From Pseudomonadota bacterium (GTDB taxonomy: Bacteria; Pseudomonadota; Alphaproteobacteria; Rhizobiales; Xanthobacteraceae): 8,994 nt of DNA. Location: assembly GCA_023414975.1 (NCBI GenBank), contig JAEZMI010000330.1, forward strand, positions 1 to 8,994, read 5' to 3'. Made by a program: the position numbers and the translations under genes. This document shows positions 1-6,786 of this stretch, one piece after another; position 1 is the first letter of the stretch; each line of letters begins with the position of its first letter. The notes beneath the pieces are model-generated. The model worked only from the letters and a program-made list of their open reading frames with translations, ran no database searches and was not told the origin of the DNA.

Positions 1-88
1 CGGCGAGCAGCAGGCCCACCGCGGCGAGGCCCCATAAAGGCTGCACGCCGCGGCGAACCGCTCCTCGTGCCGCCGACAATCTTTGCAT
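1..88 (-). CDS. N-terminus of a signal-peptide or membrane-anchored protein (partial)
   Basis: An ATG at 88-86 on the minus strand opens 29 codons with no stop to the window edge. The peptide starts MQRLSAARGAVRRGVQPLWG and continues into a Leu/Ala/Val-rich stretch. A basic N-region followed by a hydrophobic core is the pattern of a Sec signal peptide or a first transmembrane helix. A Shine-Dalgarno-like GAGG sits about 8 nt upstream of the ATG (plus positions 96-99), which supports the start. The gene is divergent from the phosphatase gene that begins at 246, so positions 89-245 should hold both promoters. An AT-rich patch (minus-strand GATAAT at 116-111) could be its -10 box, but no good -35 is seen. 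The mature protein lies outside the window, so its function cannot be named. Confidence 0.55.
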   Translation of the reverse strand, partial: MQRLSAARGAVRRGVQPLWGLAAVGLLLA

Positions 89-181
89 CGGTTTTTCCTC
101 GTCTCACCTTATTATCTAGGTCGGAACGGGTGCTTTGCCACGCCGCGACGAAGGTCGCTCAGGGCCGCGTGGTTTGGGACA

Positions 182-210
182 TTGCTAAGGCGCGGCTTTG
201 CGTGGATATT
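182..210 (+). promoter_or_regulatory. Candidate sigma70-type promoter for the phosphatase/kinase operon
   Basis: A -35-like TTGCTA (182-187, 4 of 6 to TTGACA) and a -10-like GATATT (205-210, 4 of 6 to TATAAT) are separated by exactly 17 nt. Transcription would start near 217, leaving a leader of about 29 nt before the ATG at 246. This is the best-spaced pair in the 89-245 divergent region. It is a by-eye match and chance occurrence is possible. Confidence 0.3.
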
Positions 211-245
211 CCGCCCGGATTTTCGGTGCAGGGGCAGGCGGGCGA

Positions 246-1445
246 ATGGCGGACCCGAACGCGGCGATTCTGGTGGTGGACGATGTCGCCGAGAATCGGG
301 ACCTGTTGATCCGCCGCCTGAAGCGCCTCGGCTTCGGCCGGCTCGACGAGGCGGCCAATGGCCATGAGGCGCTCGCCGCCATCGGCAAGACGGCCTATGA
401 TCTCGTTCTCCTCGACATCATGATGCCGGAACTGGATGGTTTCGGCGTGCTCGACGCGCTGAAGGCCAGCGGCGCCATTCATGACCTGCCGGTGATCGTC
501 GTCTCGGCGCTGAACGAAATCGAGCCGGTGGTCCGCTGCATCGAACTCGGCGCGGACGATTTCATCTTCAAGCCCTTCAACCCGACGCTGCTGCGCGCGC
601 GGGTGATGGCGACGCTGGAGAAGAAGGCGCTGCGCGACCGGACCCGCGACGAGCTGCGCCGCAAGCAGGTGGAGCTGAATGAGGCCCGCACGCTCCAGCT
701 CGCTCTCGTGCCGCCGGCCTTTTCGGGCGAGGTGGCCGGGCGACAGCTCTCCGTCGACGCCCTGCTGGAGCCGGCCAAGGAGGTCGGCGGCGACCTCGTG
801 GACTATTTTACCGTCGGGGACGACCTGCTGGCGCTGATCGTCGGCGACGTGTCCGACAAGGGCGCCGCCGCCGCGCTGATGATGGCGCGCACGCATGCCA
901 TGTTCCGGGCTCTGGCGGCGCGGCCCGACGCGCCGGCCCTGTTCGGCGAGCCGGCCCGCGCGGTCTCCATGGTCAATGACGCGCTGGCGCGCGGCAATGG
1001 CGGCTGCATGTTCGTCACGCTGACGCTCGCCGTCCTGCACGCGCCGAGCGGGAAACTGGACTATGTGCGCGCCGGCCATGTGCCGCCCTTCCTGCGCCAG
1101 GCCGATGGCGGGGCCGTGCGGCTCAACGGGATCGGCGCCCCCGCGCTCGGCGTCATCGAGGAGTTCCCCTATCGCGCGGCGCAGGCTCAGCTGGCGGCGG
1201 GCGACCGGCTGCTGATCGTCACCGACGGCTTCACCGAGGCGCAGAACGCGGCTGACGAACTTTATGGCGAGGAGCGGCTCGGCGCGCTGTTCGCGGCGCT
1301 CGGCGCGCAGAACGCGGGGACGGACGAGGCGGGGCTGCTGACCCGGCTCGTCGCCGATGTGCGGGCCTTCGAGGCGGGCATGCCGGCCTTCGACGACATG
1401 GCCGCGATCCTGCTGGCGTTCGGGCCGGACGGCGCGGCGCTCTGA
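246..1445 (+). CDS. Response regulator fused to SpoIIE/RsbU-type PP2C serine phosphatase
   Basis: A cytosolic protein of 399 aa that should dephosphorylate a phospho-Ser STAS antagonist when its receiver is phosphorylated. Residues ~6-122 form a receiver: acidic pocket D12/D13, phospho-acceptor D57 in LLDIMMPE, S87 at the Thr/Ser switch position, and K109-P110. A charged helix (~123-155) links to a SpoIIE-type PP2C domain (~160-395). Its metal-binding acids are visible: D183 in VGGDLVDY, D201 and D204 in GDVSDKG, then a TDGFTEAQN motif and C-terminal DD (383-384) in FDDMAAILL. The ATG at 246 is preferred over an in-frame TTG at 198 because the receiver begins normally a few residues later. 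The Shine-Dalgarno is weak (GGCGGGCGA). The kinase gene follows after 22 nt, suggesting an operon. The closest known role is RsbU or SpoIIE in partner switching; its likely substrate is the STAS protein at 6308-6640, by inference. Family assignment is secure. Confidence 0.95.
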   Translation: MADPNAAILVVDDVAENRDLLIRRLKRLGFGRLDEAANGHEALAAIGKTAYDLVLLDIMMPELDGFGVLDALKASGAIHDLPVIVVSALNEIEPVVRCIELGADDFIFKPFNPTLLRARVMATLEKKALRDRTRDELRRKQVELNEARTLQLALVPPAFSGEVAGRQLSVDALLEPAKEVGGDLVDYFTVGDDLLALIVGDVSDKGAAAALMMARTHAMFRALAARPDAPALFGEPARAVSMVNDALARGNGGCMFVTLTLAVLHAPSGKLDYVRAGHVPPFLRQADGGAVRLNGIGAPALGVIEEFPYRAAQAQLAAGDRLLIVTDGFTEAQNAADELYGEERLGALFAALGAQNAGTDEAGLLTRLVADVRAFEAGMPAFDDMAAILLAFGPDGAAL

Positions 1446-1467
1446 CGGCAGCGGCAAGGGGAATCTC

Positions 1468-3792
1468 ATGACCAAGGACAGGACGCCGGCGACGCTGCCC
1501 GAGGAAGGGCTGGACGGGCGCGAGGCCATGCTGCTGCGGGCGACGCTCGAGAACATGTCGCAGGGCGTCGCCATGTACGACGCCCAGCACCGGCTGGTGA
1601 CGTGGAACCGGCTGTTCCGCGAATATCTCGACATGCCCGATGAGTTTCTGACGACCGAGCACACCTTCGCCGACTACATCCGCTATCTCGGGGCGCGCGG
1701 CGAGTTCGGCGACGTGGATATCGAGGTCGCGCTCGCCGAGCGCCTGAAGCAGCTCGACCATCCCCATTCCTTCGAGCGCGTGCGGCCCGACGGCACCTAT
1801 CTGGAGGTGCGGCGCGACCCGGTGCCGGGCGGCGGGTTCATCGCCATCTACAGCGACATCACCGAGCGCAAGATCGCCGAGATGAAGCTGCGCGAGGACG
1901 AAGAGCAGCTGCGCGCCATCGACGCCGCCGCGCCGGTCGGCCTCGTCATCATGGACGTCAAGACCCATGTCGTGCGCCATTCCAATGGCTGCTTCGGCCG
2001 GCTGATCGGCCGGGACTCGGCGACGCTGATCGACCGCCCCGTCAGCGAGCTGGTCGGGGATACCGAGAAGACCGCCCGGCTGATCGACATTCTGCTCAGC
2101 CCCTCGACCGAGCGGCAGGAGTTCTACCTGCCGCGCGCGGACGGCACCACCGTCTGCACCATGGTCTCGCATGAACAGCTCGATTTCCGCGGCCAGCCGG
2201 CGATCATCGCCACCTTCGTCGATATCAGCGACCGGGTGCGGATGGAGCAGCAGCTGCGCGAGGCCAAGGAAGCGGCGGAATCGGCCAGCCGCGTGAAATC
2301 CGCCTTCCTCGCCAATATGAGCCACGAGCTGCGCACGCCGCTGAACGCCATCATCGGCTACAGCGAAATCCTCTCCGAGGACGCGGCCGATGAAGGCAAC
2401 ACGGCGATGGTGGCGGATCTCGACAAGATCCAGGCCGCCGGCAAGCATCTTCTCGGCCTGATCAACGACATCCTCGATCTCTCCAAGATCGAGGCGGGGC
2501 GGATGGACGTCTATCTGGAACAGGTCTTCCTCGCCCGCATGGTCGAGGAGGTGAAGACCATCGTGAACCCGATGATGGCGAAGAACGAGAACCGCTTCGT
2601 CATCGATTGCCCGATCGACATCGGCACGCTGCGCACCGACGTCACCAAGCTGAAGCAGAGCCTGATCAACCTGCTCAGCAATGCCGCGAAATTCACCAAG
2701 AGCGGCGAGGTGCGGCTGTGCCTTTCCCGCGAGGACACCGAGGCCGGCGAGGTGGTGCGCTTCGACGTGAGCGACAACGGCATCGGCATGAGCGAGGAGC
2801 AGATGGGGCGGCTGTTCCAGGCCTTCACCCAGGCGGACAGCTCCACGACCCGCAATTTCGGCGGCACCGGGCTCGGCCTCACCATCACCCGGCATTTCGC
2901 CGCCATGCTGGGCGGCTCCATCGCGGTCAAGAGCCAGCCGGGTGTCGGCTCGACCTTCACCATCGAACTGCCCGTCGAGACGAAGGTGCCCTTGCCGGCC
3001 GAAGAGGCGGCGCCCGGCATCGTCGACCCCGGCGCCCCCGCGGAACCCGGCGCCATCACCGTGCTGGTGGTCGATGACGACCCCGCCGTGCACGAGGTGC
3101 TGGCGGCGACGCTCGGCAAGGAAGGCTACGTGCTGCGCCACGCCCGCGACGGCATCGAGGCGCTCAACATCATGCGCCGCGAGCCGCCGGACATCGTGAC
3201 GCTGGACGTGATGATGCCCAAGATCGACGGCTGGTCCGTGCTCGGCATCATGAAGTCCGAGCCGGCGCTGGAGCATATTCCGGTCATCATGCTCACCATC
3301 GTCGACGACCGCAATCTCGGCTATTCGCTCGGCGCGTCCGAATACATGACCAAGCCGGTGGACCGGCAGCGGCTGATCGCCCTCATCCATAAATTCGCAC
3401 CGGGACAGGAAGAGGGGCTGGTGCTGGTGGTCGACGACGATCCGCAGGTGCGCGCCATGGTGCGCCACACCATCGAGGAGGCCGGCCTTCACGCGGCCGA
3501 GGCGGCGAATGGCGCGGCGGCGCTGGAGTGGCTGGAGGCGCATCACCTTCCGGCGCTGGTGCTGCTCGACCTGATGATGCCCGAGATGGACGGCTTCGAG
3601 TTCCTCGCGCGGGTGCGGGCGGACAAGCGGTTCGCCGATCTGCCCATCGTCGTGCTGACGGCGAAGGAGCTCTCCACCGAGGAGCGCGAGTTCCTTGCCC
3701 GCAACACGCTGCTGATCCTCAACAAGAGCGCCCAGCCCATCGGCTCGCTCGGTTCGGCGCTGGCGGCGATCGCCAGCCACAAACAGGGCTGA
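1468..3792 (+). CDS. Soluble hybrid histidine kinase, PAS-PAS-HisKA-HATPase-REC-REC
   Basis: A sensor kinase of 774 aa. The ATG at 1468 has a good AAGGGG Shine-Dalgarno; the longer frame from a GTG at 1357 only overlaps the previous gene. In order: a PAS domain (~22-133, PAS_7-like NMSQGVAMYDAQHRL, closing at DITERK), a second PAS (~147-257), a short coiled linker, HisKA (~276-345) with the phosphorylated His at H286 in NMSHELRTPL, and HATPase (~390-507) with an N-box NLLSNAAKF, G1 DNGIG from D436 and G2 GGTGLGL near 465. Two receivers follow: REC1 (~532-645; D580, K629-P630) and REC2 (~652-770; D701, K753). REC2 has NKSAQ where the usual KP motif stands. No transmembrane segment or signal peptide is seen, so the signal is probably cytosolic, read by the PAS domains. 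No HPt domain is fused, so relay to other receivers needs a separate HPt or direct transfer. Likely targets are the neighbouring receivers at 246-1445 and 3802-4170. Confidence 0.95.
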   Translation: MTKDRTPATLPEEGLDGREAMLLRATLENMSQGVAMYDAQHRLVTWNRLFREYLDMPDEFLTTEHTFADYIRYLGARGEFGDVDIEVALAERLKQLDHPHSFERVRPDGTYLEVRRDPVPGGGFIAIYSDITERKIAEMKLREDEEQLRAIDAAAPVGLVIMDVKTHVVRHSNGCFGRLIGRDSATLIDRPVSELVGDTEKTARLIDILLSPSTERQEFYLPRADGTTVCTMVSHEQLDFRGQPAIIATFVDISDRVRMEQQLREAKEAAESASRVKSAFLANMSHELRTPLNAIIGYSEILSEDAADEGNTAMVADLDKIQAAGKHLLGLINDILDLSKIEAGRMDVYLEQVFLARMVEEVKTIVNPMMAKNENRFVIDCPIDIGTLRTDVTKLKQSLINLLSNAAKFTKSGEVRLCLSREDTEAGEVVRFDVSDNGIGMSEEQMGRLFQAFTQADSSTTRNFGGTGLGLTITRHFAAMLGGSIAVKSQPGVGSTFTIELPVETKVPLPAEEAAPGIVDPGAPAEPGAITVLVVDDDPAVHEVLAATLGKEGYVLRHARDGIEALNIMRREPPDIVTLDVMMPKIDGWSVLGIMKSEPALEHIPVIMLTIVDDRNLGYSLGASEYMTKPVDRQRLIALIHKFAPGQEEGLVLVVDDDPQVRAMVRHTIEEAGLHAAEAANGAAALEWLEAHHLPALVLLDLMMPEMDGFEFLARVRADKRFADLPIVVLTAKELSTEEREFLARNTLLILNKSAQPIGSLGSALAAIASHKQG

Positions 3793-3801
3793 AGACACGA
3801 C

Positions 3802-4170
3802 ATGCCGAAGATTCTGCTGGTCGAAGACAATGAGATGAACCGCGACATGCTGAGCCGGCGCCTGTCGCGCAACGGCTTCGAGGTGGTGATGGCGGTGAAC
3901 GGGCAGGAGGGGGTGGACCTCGCCCTGGCGCAGAAGCCGGACCTCATCCTCATGGATATGAGCCTGCCGGTTCTCGATGGCTGGGAGGCGACGCGGCGGG
4001 TGAAGGCGGACCCGGCGACGGCCGCCATTCCCGTCATCGCGCTCACCGCGCACGCCATGGCGCAGGACCGCGAGCAGGCGCTGGCGGCGGGCTGCGACGA
4101 CTTCGACACCAAGCCGGTGGAGCTGCCCCGGCTCATGGGCAAGATCAATGCGCTGCTGGGGCTTTCCTGA
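3802..4170 (+). CDS. Single-domain response regulator (CheY/DivK-like receiver)
   Basis: A 122-aa receiver with no output domain. All catalytic positions are present: acidic pair E8/D9 in LLVEDNEMN, phospho-acceptor D52 in LILMDMSLPVLDG, switch T82 in IALTAHAM, and K104-P105 in FDTKPVEL. It starts 9 nt after the hybrid kinase stop, so co-transcription and probably translational coupling are likely; the Shine-Dalgarno is weak. The sequence style (VEDNEMNRDML, ALTAHAMAQDR, AAGCDDFDTKP) is that of DivK-type lone receivers that follow hybrid kinases in alphaproteobacteria. Such proteins act as phosphate shuttles, phosphate sinks or allosteric binders. Inference: it exchanges phosphate with the upstream kinase and tunes the receiver-phosphatase. 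There is no DNA-binding domain, so it is not a transcription factor on its own. A cell-cycle DivK role is not implied by this gene context. Confidence 0.93.
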   Translation: MPKILLVEDNEMNRDMLSRRLSRNGFEVVMAVNGQEGVDLALAQKPDLILMDMSLPVLDGWEATRRVKADPATAAIPVIALTAHAMAQDREQALAAGCDDFDTKPVELPRLMGKINALLGLS

Positions 4171-4217
4171 TGGTCGCGCGCCTTCCGCCCCGCGGCGGCC
4201 ATCGCGGCGGCATGTGA
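4170..4217 (+). other. Possible 15-codon leader ORF between receiver and transporter genes
   Basis: The stop of the receiver gene (TGA, 4168-4170) overlaps an ATG (4170-4172) that opens 15 codons ending at a TGA (4215-4217), 4 nt before the transporter ATG at 4222. The peptide would read MVARLPPRGGHRGGM. The overlap-stop-restart geometry would let ribosomes pass from receiver to transporter in a 51-nt gap that lacks a clear Shine-Dalgarno for the transporter. It may equally be chance, since GC-rich spacers often stay open. There is no family evidence. Confidence 0.15.
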
Positions 4218-4221
4218 TCTG

Positions 4222-5817
4222 ATGGGACCGATCGGCTTCCTGCTGAGCGGGCTGGGCCTGTTCTTCATCGGCGTGCGTGGCCTGTCGGCCAATCTGGTGC
4301 CGCTGGTCGGCCGCCGCGCGCGTGCCGCCTTCGCCGGGGCGCTGCGGGCGCCGCTGAGCACGGCGGTGAGCGGCATGGTCGCGGGCATGGTGACGCAGAG
4401 CTCCACCGCCGTGTCCTGGATCATCGTTTCGTTCGTGCGGGGCGGGGTGCTGCCGGACGGGCCGGCCCTGATGGCGCCGACCTGGGCGAATGTTGGCACG
4501 GCGCTGCTGCCGCTGATCGTCGCCATCGACACGGCGACGCCGGCGGCCGTCGTCATCGGCCTCGTCGGCTTCGTCACCTATTTCAAGCTGGCGCGGGGCG
4601 ACCGGATGCGCAATGCTCTGGAAGCCGCGCTGGGCGCCGCCTTGCTGCTGTTCGGCATGTATCTGGTCTCGATCGCGGTCGGGCCGATGCGCGACAGCCT
4701 GATGAGCAATCCGTGGTGGGAGCTGGCGCTCGACAGCCCGCTGCTGCTGGCGGCCATCGGTGCCGGCTTCGCCTTCGCGGCGCAGTCCTCCTCGGTCGCC
4801 GCCGCTATCGCGGTCGCGGCCGTGGGGGGCGGGCTGCTCGACCTCGGGGCGGCGCTGCCGCTCGTCGCGGGCGCGAACTTCGCCAGCGCCTTCAACAACA
4901 TGCTGATGATTCCGGGCGAGGCGACATCGGGGCGGATCGTCTTTGCCCTTCAGGTCGTTCAGAAGCTCGCCGGCTCGCTGCTGCTGGCCATACTCTGCGT
5001 CGTCGCCGCGCTCGAACCGGACGCCATGGCGGGCGCGCTGCAACTGGCGGGCGAGGATGCGGGGGCGCAGATCGCCATCGTCTTCCTGCTGGCGCAGGCC
5101 GGGGGTGCCTTCATCACCAATCTGGTGGAGAGGCCGACGCGGCGGCTTCTGCTGCGCCTTCTGCCGGCCAATCCGTCCGAGACGCTGGCGCAACCCGCCT
5201 TCCTGCTGCGCGAGGCGGCGAGCGACCCCGACACGGCGCTCGACCTGTCGCTCCGCGAACTCGGCCGGCTGACCGCGCGCCTGCCGCTGCTGCTCGACCA
5301 TGTGCGTGACGACGGGGAGGCGGGCACGCCGCCCGCCAGCACCCTCAAGGCCGCCGGCCAGGCGCTGGCCGCCACGATTCGCGCCTATCTCGCCACGCTG
5401 CTCGACGGGGTGCTCACCCGCGAGCAGGTCGCCACCGCCCTGCTCATCGACGAGGGCGCCAGCAATGCCGGCGCCTTGCACGAGGCGTTGGCGGAGTTCG
5501 TCGAGGCGGCGCAGGAGGCGCGGGCCATCGATACCGCCCAAAGGCTGATCGAGGCGCTGCACGCGCTGCTGAGCGCCGTGGCGGAGCATGGCGAAAGCCT
5601 CGGCGCCGAGGATGCCGCGCTGGTGGTCGCGCTCCTCGGGCATCGCGACAAGCTGATGGACGATCTGCGCTCACGGCTTTCCGCGCAGCAAGGCATCGCG
5701 CCGGGCGCGCAGAACGCGCTGTTCCGCATGACGCTGCTGTTCGAGCGGATCGTCTGGATGTCCCGCCGGCTGGTCAACGGCTTCACGCAGGCGAATCGCG
5801 CCCTGGAAGACAGCTGA
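4222..5817 (+). CDS. Na/Pi-cotransporter family membrane protein with PhoU-like C-terminal region
   Basis: A 531-aa inner-membrane protein. The N-terminal ~310 residues are hydrophobic and carry the two inverted-repeat signatures of the Na/Pi cotransporter family (PF02690): QSSTAVS (Q59-S61) and QSSSVAAA (Q188-S191). Each sits in a Gly/Ala-rich re-entrant region, with the partner motif ANFASAFNNM shortly after the second. The C-terminal ~215 residues (~316-531) are soluble, helical and rich in Leu/Ala/Glu, like the PhoU-type four-helix extension found in many bacterial members. The ATG at 4222 places the first helix (FLLSGLGLFFIGVRGLS) immediately at the N-terminus, as usual. Bacterial homologues such as YjbB are linked to phosphate movement, and sodium coupling is assumed from the family. 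Its place at the end of a signalling operon suggests its activity, or phosphate status, is tied to that pathway; this is inference. The gene ends 6 bp from the convergent anti-sigma gene. Confidence 0.88.
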   Translation: MGPIGFLLSGLGLFFIGVRGLSANLVPLVGRRARAAFAGALRAPLSTAVSGMVAGMVTQSSTAVSWIIVSFVRGGVLPDGPALMAPTWANVGTALLPLIVAIDTATPAAVVIGLVGFVTYFKLARGDRMRNALEAALGAALLLFGMYLVSIAVGPMRDSLMSNPWWELALDSPLLLAAIGAGFAFAAQSSSVAAAIAVAAVGGGLLDLGAALPLVAGANFASAFNNMLMIPGEATSGRIVFALQVVQKLAGSLLLAILCVVAALEPDAMAGALQLAGEDAGAQIAIVFLLAQAGGAFITNLVERPTRRLLLRLLPANPSETLAQPAFLLREAASDPDTALDLSLRELGRLTARLPLLLDHVRDDGEAGTPPASTLKAAGQALAATIRAYLATLLDGVLTREQVATALLIDEGASNAGALHEALAEFVEAAQEARAIDTAQRLIEALHALLSAVAEHGESLGAEDAALVVALLGHRDKLMDDLRSRLSAQQGIAPGAQNALFRMTLLFERIVWMSRRLVNGFTQANRALEDS

Positions 5818-5823
5818 AAGGAC

Positions 5824-6273
5824 TTACGGCTGCTGCGGCTGCCCGGCGGCGCTTTCGGTCAGCGACAGGCGCAGCGTGATGATGTTGCGCCCGTTCTCGC
5901 GCCGGTAGCCGAAACTGTCGGCGAAAGTGCGCACCAGATGCACCCCCAGCCCGCCGATGCGCCGCTCTTCCACCGTGCCGGTCAGATCCGGCGGCGGGGC
6001 GTTGAAGGGATCGAAGGGGTCGCCGTCGTCGGACAGCGTCAGTTCCAGCGCCTCGCCGGTGTGGCGCAGGTGGACGCCGATCTCGCCGGCGCGGCCGTCG
6101 CCATAGCCGTGGTCGACCGCGTTGTTGACGAACTCATCCACCGCGAGGTGAAGCCGGTAAGCCGGCTTGGCGGGCACCGCGCAGGTCTCGACGAAGAAAT
6201 CCAGCGTGGCGACCAGCGCCTCCATCTCGGAGAGCGCATTGGGCAGGCTGAGGTCGATCTCCCGGATGATCAT
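5824..6273 (-). CDS. RsbW/SpoIIAB-like anti-sigma serine kinase (HATPase_c_2)
   Basis: A 149-aa cytosolic GHKL-fold protein. ATP-binding motifs are intact: N-box AVDEFVNNAVDHGY with catalytic E47 and Mg ligand N51 (equivalent to E46/N50 of SpoIIAB), G1 box SDDGDPFDP (D82-D83-G84), and the glycine lid RRIGGLGVHLVR (G107-G110). This family binds a sigma factor or other target and phosphorylates a STAS antagonist on Ser. The ATG at 6273 has a strong Shine-Dalgarno (GGAGGGG, ~3-4 nt spacing). It follows the STAS gene by 34 nt on the same strand, the RsbV-RsbW gene order of classical systems. The C-terminal tail (SAAGQPQQP) is Pro/Gln-rich and probably disordered. No sigma factor gene follows; instead the gene ends 6 bp from the convergent transporter gene. 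The target could be a sigma factor elsewhere, or a non-sigma partner. Confidence 0.92.
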   Translation of the reverse strand: MIIREIDLSLPNALSEMEALVATLDFFVETCAVPAKPAYRLHLAVDEFVNNAVDHGYGDGRAGEIGVHLRHTGEALELTLSDDGDPFDPFNAPPPDLTGTVEERRIGGLGVHLVRTFADSFGYRRENGRNIITLRLSLTESAAGQPQQP

Positions 6274-6307
6274 GGCCCCTCCGCCCGACGACGTTGCAAA
6301 GACTCGT

Positions 6308-6640
6308 TCAGGCGAGTGCGGCGAGAGCCACGTCGCGGCTGGGATGGATCGGGATCAGGCTGGTGAAGCCGCTGACGTCGAACACCTCGTGCACCTGCGG
6401 CAGCAGGCTGCAAATGGCGAGGGCCACGCCCTGGCTGCGGGCGAGCTTCGTCGCCTTCAGCACGACGCGCAGGCCGGCCGAGCTGATATAGGTGAGCTCG
6501 GCGAAGTCCAGCAGGATGGCGTTGTTGCCCTGCGGGATTTCCGCCAGGAAATCGTCCAGCTTGTGCGAGGAACTGCTGTCCAGCCGCCCCTTCACCACGG
6601 TGATGACGACATCCTTCTCGATGAAGCGATCGATCTGCAT
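6308..6640 (-). CDS. STAS-domain anti-sigma factor antagonist (RsbV/SpoIIAA-like)
   Basis: A 110-aa single STAS domain. The diagnostic loop is TYISSAGLRVVL. Aligned to the MDSSGLGV loop of SpoIIAA, S54 falls on the phosphorylated Ser58, with S53 at the Asp position and A55 at the second Ser. The upstream strand VVITVVKGRLDSSSS and the later FDVSGFTSLIPI are standard STAS elements. In partner switching the unphosphorylated form binds the HATPase anti-sigma and releases its target. The kinase would be the product of 5824-6273 and the phosphatase that of 246-1445. The start ATG at 6640 gives a normal STAS N-terminus; its Shine-Dalgarno is poor. The gene lies 146 bp downstream of the NCS2 permease on the same strand, so it may be read from that transcript or from a promoter in 6641-6786. 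I saw no convincing promoter there. Confidence 0.93.
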   Translation of the reverse strand: MQIDRFIEKDVVITVVKGRLDSSSSHKLDDFLAEIPQGNNAILLDFAELTYISSAGLRVVLKATKLARSQGVALAICSLLPQVHEVFDVSGFTSLIPIHPSRDVALAALA

Positions 6641-6718
6641 GGGCGTGATAATCCCGTAGGTAAGGCCGGACGGCGCCCGATCGGCGGTCCGGGCGGCAGC
6701 GAGCTAGCCATAAAGCTC

Positions 6719-6749
6719 CGGGGACCGCAAGGGAGCGCAAGGGCCCCCG
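6719..6749 (-). terminator. Possible weak terminator or attenuator hairpin between permease and STAS genes
   Basis: On the minus strand the arms CGGGGGCC (6749-6742) and GGTCCCCG (6726-6719) pair over 8 bp with one G-U, around a 15-nt loop, about 38 bp after the permease stop. The following bases (GAGCTTTATGG) are only slightly T-rich, so termination would be partial. The loop and arm contain two direct copies of CGCAAGGG (plus strand, 6727-6734 and 6736-6743). It could instead be an mRNA-stability hairpin. Confidence 0.3.
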
Positions 6750-6786
6750 AAGGACCTCAAACACACGCGCGAAAGCCAAACCCGCG

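Noticed and set aside
123..127. GGAAC, the -35 element of EcfG (general stress) promoters
   Set aside because: No CGTT-like -10 element stands 16-18 nt downstream; spacing and second box fail, so it is probably chance.
138..172. Inverted repeat CCACGC/GCGTGG in the divergent promoter region
   Set aside because: Only 6 bp with a 23-nt loop; expected by chance in GC-rich DNA.
198..245. TTG start extending the receiver-phosphatase by 16 residues
   Set aside because: The receiver fold is complete from the ATG at 246, and the candidate -10 box (205-210) would fall inside the extension.
1357..1467. GTG start extending the hybrid kinase by 37 residues
   Set aside because: The extension lies within the phosphatase coding region in another frame, while the ATG at 1468 has a good AAGGGG ribosome-binding site.
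159..1664. A 501-codon minus-strand frame opposite the phosphatase gene
   Set aside because: Low-complexity Arg/Gln/His composition, no motifs, fully antisense to the receiver-PP2C gene.
1231..5643. A 4.4-kb open frame on the minus strand (1470 codons) opposite the kinase, receiver and transporter genes
   Set aside because: Its product is Arg/Gln/His/Asp-rich with no recognisable domain, and it lies antisense to three genes with clear catalytic motifs. Very GC-rich genes commonly leave such antisense frames open.
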